Below are positions 40,400-51,045 of a stretch of DNA of 64,000 nucleotides, piece by piece (position 1 is the stretch's first letter; each line of letters starts with the position of its first letter). The notes beneath the pieces are model-generated. The model had not been told where the DNA came from and did not search any database. It saw only the letters and a list, made by a program, of their open reading frames with translations. This stretch comes from Arthrobacter globiformis. GTDB lineage: Bacteria > Actinomycetota > Actinomycetes > Actinomycetales > Micrococcaceae. The position numbers and the translations under genes are program-made. Location: the NCBI RefSeq assembly GCF_003261175.1, contig NZ_QLNP01000062.1:186001-250000 (forward strand), read 5' to 3'.

Positions 40400-43300
40400 A
40401 TGTTCCTGCTTCACCCGACCATGCCGGGAGCGCCAGCTGATCTGGTGTTCTCAGCCAGCGACCTCGTGGCCGCCAGCGAGTGCGAGTACCGCACGCTGCG
40501 GATCCTGGACGAGAAGCTGGGCCGCTCACCCAAGGCCGATTTCCCCGCCGACGAGATGCAGGCGCGTGCCGGCAAACTCGGCGACGTCCACGAGCACAAG
40601 GTACTCGCCTCCCTCATCGATGACCATGGCCCCTGGGATCCGGTGCACGGCACCGGCGTCTACTGCGTGGAGCGCGGAACCACGGACCGGGCGGACCTGG
40701 CGGACAAAGCCCGGGAAACCGCCACCGCCCTCCGCACCGGCGCCGACGTAGTCTTCCAGGCCACCTTTTTCGACGGCGAGTTCCTCGGCTACGCGGACTT
40801 CCTGGTTCGGGAGAAAGATGACTCGTATGGTTCTGACCTGGCTGGTTCTGACGTGCCTGGTTCCGGCGTGCCTGATGGGGACCGCGGTGCCCCGCGGTAC
40901 GCGGTCTGGGACACCAAGCTGGCGCGGCACGCCAAGGTGGGGGCCCTGCTGCAGCTCGCTGCGTATGGCGACCAGCTGATCAGCCTCGGACTCGAACCCG
41001 CCCCGCGCGTCACCCTGGTTCTGGGCAACCTTGAGCGCAGCACTCACTCGTTGCCCGATCTGCTGCCCGTGTACCGCGAGCGCCGGGCGCGGTTCCGTGA
41101 GCTCACCGCCGCGCACCGTAACGCGGAGGCTCGCGTGGCGTGGCAGCAGCCCGGGGTCAGCTACTGCGGCAGGTGCGACTACTGCGCCGAGCAGGTGGCC
41201 CAGCACCGGGACCTGCTGATGGTGGCAGGCATGACCTCCGTCCAGCGGAAGAAGCTCGTTGCGGATGGCGTCACCACCATCGACGCCCTCGCCGAACTGC
41301 CCCTGCACCTTGCCACAGGGTCGCGGCGGCGGCTGCGCGACCAGGCCAGGATGCAGACCGGCCGCGAGGTTGAGGACGGTTCGCGCACCTTCGTGAAGGA
41401 GGGCCGGCCGCACACCGTCACGTACAAGGTGCTGGCAGACAATGCACTGGCCGGGATTCCTGCCCCGAGTGAGGGAGACATCTTCTTCGACTTCGAGGGC
41501 GACCCCCTCTGGCAGGATCCCGCGGGCCAATGGGGCCTGGAGTACCTCTTCGGCGTGATCGAGGCTCCGTTGCCCTCCGATCCGCCGGGCCAGGAACCGG
41601 TGTTCCGGCCGTTCTGGGCCCACTCGCGGGCGGATGAACGGCAGGCGTTCCTGGACTTCCTCGCCTACGTGGAGGAACGCCGGGCCCGGTATCCGGACAT
41701 GCACGTCTACCACTACGCGCCCTACGAAAAAACGGCCCTGCGCAACCTCTCACTGAACCACGTCGCCGGCGAGGACGTGGTGGATTCGTGGCTTCGCGAC
41801 GGGCTGCTCGTGGACCTCTACGCCACGGTCCGGCACTCACTCCGCATCTCCGAGGCCTCGTACTCCATCAAGAAGCTCGAGCCCCTGTACATGGGAGACA
41901 ACCTGCGCTCCGGGGACGTCAAGGACGCCGGCGCCTCGGTGGTGGCATACGCCGCATACTGCGAGGCGCGCGACGCCGGACCCGAGACGCAGGCGGAAGC
42001 GGCGGCCATCCTGGCCTCCATTTCCGATTACAACCAGTACGACTGCCTTTCCACGCTGCGCCTCCGCGACTGGCTGCTGCAGTTGCGTGGCGGCGGGGCA
42101 CCCGCTGCGCTGCCGGAGATCATTGCCCAGCCAGAGATCGGTGCTCCTGCGGAAGCCGGCGCCCTGGAAGCTTCCGGTTCCCAAACGCCGTCGGATGCAG
42201 TCCCGGACGCTGAACCTTCACCGGAGGAAGCAAGCCTGCGTGCCTTTCTGGATGCCATTCCGGAGCACCGCGAGCTGACGCCGGACGAGCAGGCCGTGGC
42301 CATGGTCGCGGCGGCCACTGGCTACCACCGGCGGGAGCGCAAGCAGTTCTGGTGGGAGCATTTCGACCGCCTCGAATCCGAGGTCGACAGGTGGCGGGAC
42401 CAGCGCAACGTATTCATTGTCGAAGCAGCTGAGGTCGTCTCGGACTGGGCGCCGCCCACTGCCCGCGCCCGGACGGAGTCCCGCACCCTGCGGCTCACCG
42501 GAATCATGAGCGAGGGGTCGGAGTTCAAGCCGGGTTCCACCTGGTTCAGGATGTTCGAGGACCCCCTGCCCGACGGCCTCGGGGACGTCGACGGCGGGCG
42601 GACCCCGCGGCGAGCGGCAGCGAGTCAGCATGCAGGTGCAGGCGCTGCAGAAGCACGCCACGAAGCCAGCATGCCGCCCTCGCGGGACGGCATCTTCGGA
42701 ACGCTCGTGGAAGCCGTCGAGGACCATCCCGATCAGCCTGGCCGGACCGTCATCACCATCACGGAGAAGTCCACGGGAAAGGTGCCGCCGTACTTCCAGC
42801 TGCCCATGGCGCTGACAGACGACCGCCCCATACCCACCGCCAGCATCGAAGCTGCGCTCGCGGAACTCGCGCAGCTTGTCGGCTCCTCACTGCCGGACCT
42901 TCCCAAGCATCCCGGCGTGGACATCCTGCGCCGCACAGCACCCAGGCTGGCCGGCATCCCGAATCTGCCTGCCGTTGGCAACGACGCAGAGGGCAACTCC
43001 GACTACGCGACTGCGATTACCCGGGCGCTCGAACACCTCGACCGGTCCTACGTGGCTGTGCAGGGTCCTCCGGGGACGGGCAAGACGTTCGTCGGTTCCC
43101 ACGTCATCGCCCGACTGGTGCAGGCCGGCTGGAAGGTCGGCGTGGTCGCCCAGTCGCACGCCGTCGTCGAGAACATGCTCTGCACGGCGATCGAGAAGGC
43201 CGGGGTGGATCCGGCCGTGGTGGCCAAGAAGCTGTCCCAACCGCACGACGTCCCGTGGACCTGCGTATCCGACGAGGGCATCGTGAGGCTTTTGGACGCC

Positions 43301-44191
43301 GACGGCGGTTGCCTGGTTGGCGGAACTGCCTGGACCATGACGGGTAAATGCGTGCCGGCACGATCCCTGGATCTGCTGGTCATCGACGAGGCCGGCCAGT
43401 ATTCGCTGGCCAACACCCTGGCCGTGGCCCGGTCCGCGAAGCGGCTCCTACTGCTCGGCGACCCGCAGCAGCTTCCCCAGGTCACCCAGGGGTGGCATCC
43501 TGAGCCGGTCGATGAGTCGGCGTTGGGTTGGCTGTCAGCCGGGCACGCCACCATGCCTGCCGAGCGGGGCTACTTCCTCGCCGATTCCTGGCGGATGCAT
43601 CCCGAACTCTGCCGCAGGGTGTCACTGCTCAGCTACGACGGCAGGTTGGAATCCGCGCCGGCGGCATCCCTGCGCCATCTCGACGGGGTACCACCGGGCG
43701 TGGAAACCGTTCTGGTGCGGCATTCCGGCAACACCACAGGCTCTGCGGAAGAGGCGGCAGCGATCGTTGGGCTGGCGCGCGAGCATATCGGGCTCAAGTG
43801 GACGCCGGGCAAGGACGAGCCGATCCGGAGGCTGGAAGCCAGGGACATCCTGGTGGTGGCTGCGTACAACGCCCAGGTGCAGGCCGTCCGGCACGCCCTG
43901 GACCATGAGGGCCTGTCCGAGGTGCGGGTCGGCACGGTGGACAAGTTCCAGGGCCAGGAGGCTCCCGTGGTGCTCGTGTCCATGGCGTGTTCGGCCATTG
44001 CCGAGGCACCGCGCGGCGCCGAATTCCTGCTCAACCGCAACCGGATCAACGTGGCTGTGTCCCGTGGTCAATGGCGGGCGGTGGTGGTCCGCTCCCCTGA
44101 GCTCACGAACTACATGCCGTCACGGCCGTTCGCGCTCGAGGAGCTCGGGGCCTTCCTGGGCCTCAGCCCGGGGATTCAGCTGACAACCTGA
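40400..44191 (+). CDS. TM0106-family RecB-like nuclease fused to SF1B DNA helicase
   Basis: A 1263-residue fusion. The N-terminal third is a RecB-like nuclease module: [10 protein letters not shown]-type core ([20 protein letters not shown]) and a cysteine cluster YCGRCDYC near residue 256. An RNase H-like segment follows ([12 protein letters not shown]...GLEYLFGV, residues ~365-385, with [13 protein letters not shown]). The C-terminal third is a Dna2/Upf1-like helicase: Walker [13 protein letters not shown] near residue 885, Walker [12 protein letters not shown], motif [15 protein letters not shown], motif [16 protein letters not shown] and motif [14 protein letters not shown]. The architecture suggests processing of DNA ends or flaps. 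ATG 40400 follows GGAGGCCCC. Confidence 0.92.
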   Translation: MFLLHPTMPGAPADLVFSASDLVAASECEYRTLRILDEKLGRSPKADFPADEMQARAGKLGDVHEHKVLASLIDDHGPWDPVHGTGVYCVERGTTDRADLADKARETATALRTGADVVFQATFFDGEFLGYADFLVREKDDSYGSDLAGSDVPGSGVPDGDRGAPRYAVWDTKLARHAKVGALLQLAAYGDQLISLGLEPAPRVTLVLGNLERSTHSLPDLLPVYRERRARFRELTAAHRNAEARVAWQQPGVSYCGRCDYCAEQVAQHRDLLMVAGMTSVQRKKLVADGVTTIDALAELPLHLATGSRRRLRDQARMQTGREVEDGSRTFVKEGRPHTVTYKVLADNALAGIPAPSEGDIFFDFEGDPLWQDPAGQWGLEYLFGVIEAPLPSDPPGQEPVFRPFWAHSRADERQAFLDFLAYVEERRARYPDMHVYHYAPYEKTALRNLSLNHVAGEDVVDSWLRDGLLVDLYATVRHSLRISEASYSIKKLEPLYMGDNLRSGDVKDAGASVVAYAAYCEARDAGPETQAEAAAILASISDYNQYDCLSTLRLRDWLLQLRGGGAPAALPEIIAQPEIGAPAEAGALEASGSQTPSDAVPDAEPSPEEASLRAFLDAIPEHRELTPDEQAVAMVAAATGYHRRERKQFWWEHFDRLESEVDRWRDQRNVFIVEAAEVVSDWAPPTARARTESRTLRLTGIMSEGSEFKPGSTWFRMFEDPLPDGLGDVDGGRTPRRAAASQHAGAGAAEARHEASMPPSRDGIFGTLVEAVEDHPDQPGRTVITITEKSTGKVPPYFQLPMALTDDRPIPTASIEAALAELAQLVGSSLPDLPKHPGVDILRRTAPRLAGIPNLPAVGNDAEGNSDYATAITRALEHLDRSYVAVQGPPGTGKTFVGSHVIARLVQAGWKVGVVAQSHAVVENMLCTAIEKAGVDPAVVAKKLSQPHDVPWTCVSDEGIVRLLDADGGCLVGGTAWTMTGKCVPARSLDLLVIDEAGQYSLANTLAVARSAKRLLLLGDPQQLPQVTQGWHPEPVDESALGWLSAGHATMPAERGYFLADSWRMHPELCRRVSLLSYDGRLESAPAASLRHLDGVPPGVETVLVRHSGNTTGSAEEAAAIVGLAREHIGLKWTPGKDEPIRRLEARDILVVAAYNAQVQAVRHALDHEGLSEVRVGTVDKFQGQEAPVVLVSMACSAIAEAPRGAEFLLNRNRINVAVSRGQWRAVVVRSPELTNYMPSRPFALEELGAFLGLSPGIQLTT

Positions 44192-44478
44192 AAGCTCCCG
44201 AATCCGCCTTCAGCCGGGGAGACCTTCTCGTCGACGTGCGCCACCCTCCCCGGTGCGTGGGATGATCCGAGCCAGCGCCTGAATTCGACGATGTCCGGCT
44301 GCGGGCCCTCCGCGACTACGGCGACTGAACCGTCGTCGTCGTTCCTGACCGAACCGGTCAGCCCCAGCTCATCGGCCTTGCGGGCGGTCCAGTACCGGAA
44401 GCCGACGCCCTGGACCATGCCTGTGACGCGTGCGGTGAGGCGGACGCTATCCGGGTCGGCTGCGTTCGAGTCAGTCAT
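44176..44478 (-). CDS. acyP: acylphosphatase
   Basis: A 100-residue acylphosphatase hydrolysing carboxyl-phosphate bonds. The phosphate-binding loop is [11 protein letters not shown] with the catalytic Arg, and the catalytic Asn is in [17 protein letters not shown]. The C-terminus is slightly longer than usual and overlaps the 3' end of the helicase gene by 16 nt (convergent). Confidence 0.95.
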   Translation of the reverse strand: MTDSNAADPDSVRLTARVTGMVQGVGFRYWTARKADELGLTGSVRNDDDGSVAVVAEGPQPDIVEFRRWLGSSHAPGRVAHVDEKVSPAEGGFGSFQVVS

Positions 44479-44504
44479 GGAACCAATGTAGCGCCGGCGG
44501 CCTT

Positions 44505-44560
44505 CGTCTCGACAGGCTCTACCAGAAGGGGCTCAACCAAATGGGGCTCGATCAGCGGTG
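44505..44560. repeat. interspersed intergenic repeat, CGACAGGCTCTACCA type
   Basis: Contains GTCTCGACAGGCTCTACCAG followed by two diverged units (GGGGCTCAACCAAAT, GGGGCTCGATCAGC). It is related to 20389-20457 and 45507-45560. Confidence 0.55.
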
Positions 44561-45388
44561 CTATCCCGCCGGGCGGAGCGAGGTGATCATGCCGCGGATG
44601 TTCTTGTATTCGGGCGTTTCCATGTACGCCTCAGGCGTGTCCACGTTGGGCGGATTTCCCGGGGTGGTGTCGAACGGGTTGTAGACCCCGCCGAACATCG
44701 CCCCACTGGGTGGCCAGGTGAAGAAGTGGGCTATCGGGCAGGCCGTGGACCCGGCCGGTTCCGGCGCCGAGGTGATGCCGTAGGCCAAGATGGTCATCTT
44801 GGCGGGGTCGGTGGCGGTGTCGTCCTGCCGCGACTCGAACGTGAACCTTGGTGTGCTGCCGGACTGCTTCAGTGCCGGTAAAGCTTCCGAGTCGTACATG
44901 CCGTACGGCTGCTTCTTAGTGCATTCCGCGCCCACCACCATGTTGGTGCGCAGCGTGGCCATCGACTTGCCTGCAGGGTTCCGGACCTCCACGAACACGC
45001 CGCCGCCCTGCGGCGTCTGTCCGGCAGGGTCCTTGATGGTCCACACGGACGGAAGGTCGAAGGCCAACTTGCCGTCCGACGTCGTAAACGTCTTCCAGCC
45101 CTCAGGCAGCGTTGCGGACGGCGTGGCAGTGGCAGATGCTGGGCTGTCGGTGGCCGTCGCAGTCCCACTTCCCGTTGCGGAGGCCGCATCCGACGAAGAG
45201 ACTGACGTCGCTGGTGCTGCAGTGCCCCCTCCGCCGGGCGACGCCGGCGCCCCGCAGGCGGTGAGTGCGACGACGGCGGCCAAGACTGCAGCCCCGGACA
45301 AGGTCCCTGAACAGCGCGAGGTCCCTTGATAGCGCAATGTCCCCGAATAGCGCAAAGCTCCTCCTTGAGTTGCGAACGTGCTCCCCAT
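44561..45388 (-). CDS. putative secreted lipoprotein of unknown function
   Basis: About 275 residues from ATG 45388; the start is uncertain, because no good ribosome site is seen and TTG codons at the hydrophobic segment are alternatives. A short tandem repeat (RYSGTLRYQGTSRCSGTLSG) precedes the lipoprotein signal AAVLAAVVALTAC. A Ser/Thr/Ala linker of ~45 residues follows. The mature domain begins LPEGWKTFTTSDGKLAFDLPSVWTI, like other actinobacterial PsbP-like or LpqN-like surface lipoproteins, a loose resemblance only. It contains two spaced cysteines (GAECTKKQ, GSTACPIAH). Confidence 0.72.
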   Translation of the reverse strand: MGSTFATQGGALRYSGTLRYQGTSRCSGTLSGAAVLAAVVALTACGAPASPGGGGTAAPATSVSSSDAASATGSGTATATDSPASATATPSATLPEGWKTFTTSDGKLAFDLPSVWTIKDPAGQTPQGGGVFVEVRNPAGKSMATLRTNMVVGAECTKKQPYGMYDSEALPALKQSGSTPRFTFESRQDDTATDPAKMTILAYGITSAPEPAGSTACPIAHFFTWPPSGAMFGGVYNPFDTTPGNPPNVDTPEAYMETPEYKNIRGMITSLRPAG

Positions 45389-45506
45389 TCTGGGCTTTTG
45401 CCCATCGGGTGGGAAAGGCGTTGGAGGGCACTGCGTCCAAAGTGTTGCGATCAATAACGAACCGGGTCCGAAGGCCCTGCGGACGAAGCGGCTCCTCTTG
45501 GTCCCG

Positions 45507-45560
45507 ACGGGCTCGACCGGCGGCATGTGTCCCGACAAGCTCGACCGGCGGACCGGGAAC
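45507..45560. repeat. interspersed intergenic repeat, third copy
   Basis: ACGGGCTCGACCGGCGG and CCGACAAGCTCGACCGGCGG in tandem, related to 20389-20457 and 44505-44560. Confidence 0.55.
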
Positions 45561-45562
45561 GA

Positions 45563-45600
45563 CGAAGCCCCGCTGCAGCATGTGCTGCAGCGGGGCTTCG
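45563..45600. terminator. near-perfect 18-bp palindrome, terminator of 45612 gene
   Basis: CGAAGCCCCGCTGCAGCA faces its complement TGCTGCAGCGGGGCTTCG with two bases between. It lies 11 bases past the stop of the leftward gene at 45612. Confidence 0.75.
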
Positions 45601-45611
45601 GCCGGACGGGA

Positions 45612-46475
45612 TTAGTTGACGGTGATGTCCCGCGTCCGGTGGTTGTAGCGGATGGTGACCTGGCCGCCGGAGTGGTGCAGTTCATGGTTGGCACCATCGA
45701 ATGCGCCGAACGCGCCGTAGTTCTCATCCCAGGAGCGGTTGAGGGCGATCTTGAAGTTGTAGTAGCCGGCCGGGATTTCAGCCGAGAGCTTCCACAACTG
45801 GTCCAGCTCGTCCAGCTTCATCTGCGCTTCGTCGTACTGCGGCGCCCAGTTCTCCGGGGCTCCCAGCAGGGTGTTGAAGTCACCGGCCACGGCCACGGCG
45901 GCGGGCTGGTCGATGGTTTCCGCGGAGTCTTCAACGGCGGGAGCCTGCGCTTCGGCGTCGGCCTCTGCCTTCTTGCGCACAGCCTTGGCTACGGGAGCTA
46001 CTGCGTCCTCGATCAGCTTGGCAGCCTTGTCGACGACCTTCGCCGTTTTGGACGGAGCCTTCTCGGTCTCTGCCGTGGCTGCCTTCGTGGCTGCCGGCTT
46101 GGCAGGTGCGGCCACCGGAAGGGGCGTGTCGGCAGGGACCGGTGTACCGGCGTCGAGCGCCGCCGAGAAGCTGGCCGCGTCCGGGAAGGCGACCGTTGCG
46201 CGCTGCCCGTCCTCGGTGATGGTCCAGCCGGAGCGTCCCTTGACGAGCCAGCCGGCCTTGACCAGCTTGGCCGTGGCAGTGGTCAGTGACTTGTGGCCGC
46301 GGGGAATGCCGCCGCTGAGAAGCTCAGCTTCGTAGGCGTTCAGCGGAACCCGTACGAGCGCTTCAGCCAGCACGACGCCGGCGTTCTGCGAGGCACCGGA
46401 CAACACCCCCTCTGCCAGAACGTCCAGCACGGCCTTGAGGCGGATGTTGGTGTTTTCGGCGGCAGTCTTGCGCAT
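45612..46475 (-). CDS. winged-helix / pullulanase-X25 starch-binding fusion protein
   Basis: A 287-residue protein with three parts. Residues 1-110 look like a winged-helix module (NAYEAELLSGGIPRGHKSLTTATAKLVKAGWLVKGRSGWTITEDG). Residues ~115-195 are a Lys/Ala/Pro-rich linker. Residues ~200-287 match the X25 module of bacterial pullulanases (VAVAGDFNTLLGAPENWAPQ, IPAGYYNFKIALNRSWDENYG). There is no signal peptide, so it should act inside the cell, perhaps on glycogen or as a maltodextrin-sensing DNA-binding protein; that role is inference. ATG 46475 follows AAGGGGAACC. A strong terminator follows. Confidence 0.78.
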   Translation of the reverse strand: MRKTAAENTNIRLKAVLDVLAEGVLSGASQNAGVVLAEALVRVPLNAYEAELLSGGIPRGHKSLTTATAKLVKAGWLVKGRSGWTITEDGQRATVAFPDAASFSAALDAGTPVPADTPLPVAAPAKPAATKAATAETEKAPSKTAKVVDKAAKLIEDAVAPVAKAVRKKAEADAEAQAPAVEDSAETIDQPAAVAVAGDFNTLLGAPENWAPQYDEAQMKLDELDQLWKLSAEIPAGYYNFKIALNRSWDENYGAFGAFDGANHELHHSGGQVTIRYNHRTRDITVN

Positions 46476-46737
46476 GGTTCCCCTTACAGAGCGATTGTTC
46501 CCCCAGTAGTTTGCCAAGAGCTGGGCGATTATGGCGACTTTGCTCGGTAAACATTGTGTGTCGTGACCGACTATGACGGGGATTACACTCGAAATGAGCC
46601 CAAAATCTCGCTTTTTCCGGCTAACAGGGACTGCTTCCCTTCCCAGGCCACTTCCCTAACCCACGTCCCGGGTCATTTCACGGCGTCGGTAATAGAAAGT
46701 AGGCTTACCATGTAGACCGAGGCACCAAACGGAAGGG

Positions 46738-47037
46738 ATGAGTTCAGTGAGTGAACACAGCAGCAAGGCAGACGGCTTTATCGTTCCGGACCCTTCAAAG
46801 CTCCGCGAGGACGTTCCCGGCGACGCAGGAGATGACGCTAACGTCATCCGCTTCAGCGAAGAGCAAGCGCTCATCGAGGAGCAGTCGCACGGCATCCGTC
46901 CGGAGCGCTACAGCGTCCCGTCCGGCGGCCCCACCATGGAGGAAGCCCGCGGCAGCATGGACCTCTCCGACGACACCGGCGACTCTGCTTCCGCCGACAG
47001 CAGCGACGACGGACTGCACAGCGGCCAGGAACAGTGA
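46738..47037 (+). CDS. small acidic hypothetical protein
   Basis: A 99-residue acidic protein, Ser/Asp-rich at the C-terminus: DGFIVPDPSKLREDVPGD, then HGIRPERYSVPSGGPTMEEARGSMDLSDD. Two starts are possible: ATG 46738, with GGAAGGG directly adjacent, or GTG 46747, with better spacing. It has no membrane segment or cysteine. No family is recognised. The gap 46476-46737 before it holds no other gene. Confidence 0.6.
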   Translation: MSSVSEHSSKADGFIVPDPSKLREDVPGDAGDDANVIRFSEEQALIEEQSHGIRPERYSVPSGGPTMEEARGSMDLSDDTGDSASADSSDDGLHSGQEQ

Positions 47038-47188
47038 CTGCCGCCATGAGCCGCCAGCGGTAACAACGCGCCAGGGCTAACGCACCAGCAACAGCGTTCC
47101 AGCAATGCGGAAGGGCGGCTGCTAACGGCGGCCGCCCTTCCGCGCGGGTGAAAGTTACTGCCGCAGCTCTTACCGCACTGGCCGCCTA

Positions 47189-47488
47189 CTACTGAACATA
47201 GCCTTCAACCTCATTGACGGGACGGGCATCCACCTCGTTTGGGTCCTCGCCCGCCTTCGCCTTTGCCCGGCGCTGGCGCAGCAAATCCCAGCACTGGTCC
47301 AGAGCCTCTTCCACCTGGCGCAGCCGAGCCCGACGCTCATCCCGCTCGGCCGCACCCCCGTCGGAAGCATCCTCTCCGGAGCCACCCCCGCCGGAGCCAC
47401 TGGCGGGGCCCGACGCCGCAGGATCGCGGAGCTGATGCTCTTCGTCAACCAGCGCCTGGATGCGCTGCAGAATATCCTGGTTGTCCAT
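47189..47488 (-). CDS. DUF2630 family protein
   Basis: A 99-residue helical protein matching DUF2630: MDNQDILQRIQALVDEEHQLRD at the start, ARLRQVEEALDQCWDLLRQRRAKAKAGEDPNEV, and the terminal PVNEVEGYVQ. A Gly/Ser/Asp-rich insertion of about 30 residues splits the two helices, longer than usual. The start is ATG 47488 with GGAG eight bases before. The function is unknown; it is often found with stress genes. Confidence 0.87.
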   Translation of the reverse strand: MDNQDILQRIQALVDEEHQLRDPAASGPASGSGGGGSGEDASDGGAAERDERRARLRQVEEALDQCWDLLRQRRAKAKAGEDPNEVDARPVNEVEGYVQ

Positions 47489-47713
47489 CGCCTTCACTCC
47501 TTCATTGCCACGTACCGGATCTACTTCTGGGGACGCCGCCGGCGACCGTTCGCCAGGGCTGGGACTGCCAGCCTATTCAGGCGATGCAGTACGCGGAAGG
47601 GGTGGCCGTCCTTCACCGCCCCCCGCCCTGAGCAGCCGGAGCTGAGCGGCCCGCCTCGAAGGGCTCGCCTACTGCCACTGGCGGCACCGTCACAGTCTCG
47701 TTAGGGTGGACGG

Positions 47714-47725
47714 TAAGCATGCTTA
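47714..47725. promoter_or_regulatory. 12-bp palindrome TAAGCATGCTTA upstream of SDR gene
   Basis: Perfect inverted repeat, 75 bases before the SDR start, in a stretch with no other gene (47489-47799). It is a plausible operator or part of a stress promoter. Confidence 0.5.
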
Positions 47726-47799
47726 GCATTCCCGCGATGCCAGCACCGCCCGGACCTTGATGTTCCTGTCCGCGTTCAACACCACAACGGAGGAGAACC

Positions 47800-48693
47800 A
47801 TGACCGACCAATACACCTTCAAGAACCCTGTCACCGCTTACGAGCACATCGCGCCGCCCAAGCAGCACCAGCCCGAGCCCGGCCTGGACGCCAAGCTCGA
47901 ACCCAAGGCCGACCTGGGCGAGGACACCTACCGCGGCACCGGTCGCCTCGACGGCAGGAAGGCAATCGTCACGGGTGCGGACTCCGGCATCGGCGCAGCG
48001 ACGGCGATCGCCTTCGCCCGGGAAGGGGCCGACGTCGTGCTCTCTTACCTTCCCGAGGAGGAGGAAGACGCCGCCAAAATCGCGAACCTGATCGAAAAGG
48101 CCGGCCGCAAGGCCGTGAAAGTCCCCGGCGACCTCAAGGACCCCGCTACCTGCCAGAAGCTGGTGGACACCGCGCTGCAGGAACTGGGCGGACTGGACCT
48201 CCTGGTGAACAACGCCGGCAAGCAGGTGGCGCAGGAGGACATCGCCGAGATTAGCGACGAGCAGTTCGACCACACACAGAAGACCAACGTGTACGCCATG
48301 TTCTGGCTCACCAGGGCCGCGGTGCCGCACCTTCCGGCTGGCTCGACCATCATCAACACGACGTCGATCCAGGCCTACAACCCGTCTCCGACCCTCCTTG
48401 ACTACGCCACCACGAAGGCGAGCATCAACAACTTCACCAAGGGACTGGCGCAGCAGCTGGCGCCGAAGGGAATCCGGGTGAACGCCGTGGCTCCCGGGCC
48501 GATCTGGACACCCCTGCAGGTCAGCAGCGGCCAGCCCAAGGAAGCCCTGCCCGAGTTCGGCAAGGACACTCCCCTGGGCCGCGCCGGACAGCCCGCCGAG
48601 CTCGCCCCCGCCTACGTGTTTCTGGCCTCGGCGGAGTCGAGCTTCGTGGTCGGCGAGACCCTGAATGTCAACGGCGGCAGCCCGACGCCGTAG
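47800..48693 (+). CDS. SDR-family oxidoreductase (general-stress YhdF/YghA-like)
   Basis: Short-chain dehydrogenase with an N-terminal extension, 297 residues, of the group that includes Bacillus general stress protein 39. The cofactor motif is VTGADSGIGAATAIAFA near residue 52, followed by LVNNAGKQ, the catalytic Ser in NTTSIQAY and the Tyr-Lys in LDYATTKASINNF. The 45-residue leader (NPVTAYEHIAPPKQHQPEPGLD) is typical of this subgroup. ATG 47800 follows GGAGGAGAACC. The substrate is unknown. Confidence 0.93.
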   Translation: MTDQYTFKNPVTAYEHIAPPKQHQPEPGLDAKLEPKADLGEDTYRGTGRLDGRKAIVTGADSGIGAATAIAFAREGADVVLSYLPEEEEDAAKIANLIEKAGRKAVKVPGDLKDPATCQKLVDTALQELGGLDLLVNNAGKQVAQEDIAEISDEQFDHTQKTNVYAMFWLTRAAVPHLPAGSTIINTTSIQAYNPSPTLLDYATTKASINNFTKGLAQQLAPKGIRVNAVAPGPIWTPLQVSSGQPKEALPEFGKDTPLGRAGQPAELAPAYVFLASAESSFVVGETLNVNGGSPTP

Positions 48694-48932
48694 CTGTTGT
48701 TCCCGCGGCCGCCGCGAGTCTGGACAGCCGCGCATGACCGCGCATTTGTGCACCGCTTTCGGAAGCAACACCGCCGCCGGTCACCGGGAAACCCCGTCAG
48801 CATGCGGGAGACCCGGGGCCGGCGGCATTTCCGCGCCACGAAAGGGGAGCAAAAATGCCGCAGGTCGACTTATAGTGGCGACTGTATCGCACCTCCCTGA
48901 GCCACTCCCGCAACATACCTGAGGAGAGCCCC

Positions 48933-49907
<975 letters not shown>

Positions 49908-50139
49908 ATTCCGGCCAGCACTGGGCCACGGCCCCAGGGCAGCCGCTGGCCCTGGGACATAAACGACGCGCAGCTTCTCCGGGGTGACGAAGGACCCCGT
50001 CGCGCCCTTCTTGATTCCCTATGGAAGGTGCCTGCCAGCACCCAGCCCGCTCAGGGCTACAGCGATGCAACGTCTGCTGGCGCGCCAGCGCAGAGGGGGC
50101 GGACAATGGGTGCACCTGCAGAAACTGTTTGGAGCCGAC

Positions 50140-50961
50140 ATGCGCCGTCGGAAGGGCTGGCTAAAACACCACAGGCTTCTGGCATTCTTTGTCCTGGCCT
50201 ACACAATTTCCTGGGCCTCGTGGCCTGTCTACGCGGCCGGGCTGATGCCACGCATGAGGTTCCTCTCGGTGGGTCCGCTTGCCGCGGCAGTCATCGTCAT
50301 CGCGCTGGCCGAGGGACGCCCGGGCTTCCGTGCGTGGGGCCGACGGCTGGTCCGGTGGCGCGTCGGGTGGGTCTGGTACGCTGTCGCGATTCTGCTCCCC
50401 GTGGTTTTCGTCCTGGTCGCGGGCTTCATCACCATGGCGCTCGGCGCCCCAGCTCCGGGTTTCGCACAACTAACGTGGACGGGCCTGCTCACCGTGTTCG
50501 CCGTCCGGCTGGTGAATCCGCTGGACGGGGCACTCGGCGAGGAACCAGGCTTCCGCGGCTACGCCCTTCCCCTGCTCCAGGCATCCCGTCCACCGCTGCT
50601 GTCAGCGGCGATCCTCGGCGTGCTCGTGACGCTGTGGCACCTGCCGCTGGTCCTCTTCATGGGGTTGAGCCCCATCGGCCTGCCGACGACTTTCGCCATC
50701 ACCTTCCTCTACGTGTGGCTTTTCAACCGCACCGGCGGCAGCGTCCTCCTGACACTTCTGTTCCACAACAGCCAGGGCACCTTCACCATGGGTTCCCTCG
50801 GCTTCACCGCCGCCGACGGCGGCCGCGCGGAGCTGATCTACTTCCTCGTCGTCGTGCTCGCGGTACTGGCCACCGTGGTGCTGGACCGCCAGGCCTGGCG
50901 CACGGCACCCCGCTCGGCCACCGCCGTCGGGCGTTTCCCGCTCGGAATGCGTCCCATGTGA
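50140..50961 (+). CDS. CPBP-family intramembrane metalloprotease-like protein
   Basis: A 273-residue membrane protein with about eight hydrophobic helices. The CPBP/Abi motif EExxxR is seen in GALGEEPGFRGYALPLL near residue 140, followed by LWHLPLVLFMG and LFHNSQGTF, giving the two His positions. The start ATG 50140 has GGAG five bases upstream; longer in-frame options lack a site. Homologues act in prenyl-protein processing or bacteriocin immunity; here there is no context for either. Confidence 0.85.
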   Translation: MRRRKGWLKHHRLLAFFVLAYTISWASWPVYAAGLMPRMRFLSVGPLAAAVIVIALAEGRPGFRAWGRRLVRWRVGWVWYAVAILLPVVFVLVAGFITMALGAPAPGFAQLTWTGLLTVFAVRLVNPLDGALGEEPGFRGYALPLLQASRPPLLSAAILGVLVTLWHLPLVLFMGLSPIGLPTTFAITFLYVWLFNRTGGSVLLTLLFHNSQGTFTMGSLGFTAADGGRAELIYFLVVVLAVLATVVLDRQAWRTAPRSATAVGRFPLGMRPM

Positions 50962-51045
50962 ACGACGGCGGGTGGCCGGCACCGGGCGAACGCGCCGGTG
51001 CTTCGAATTAGGACCCGCCATTCCCCATCCACATCAGGAGGAAAA

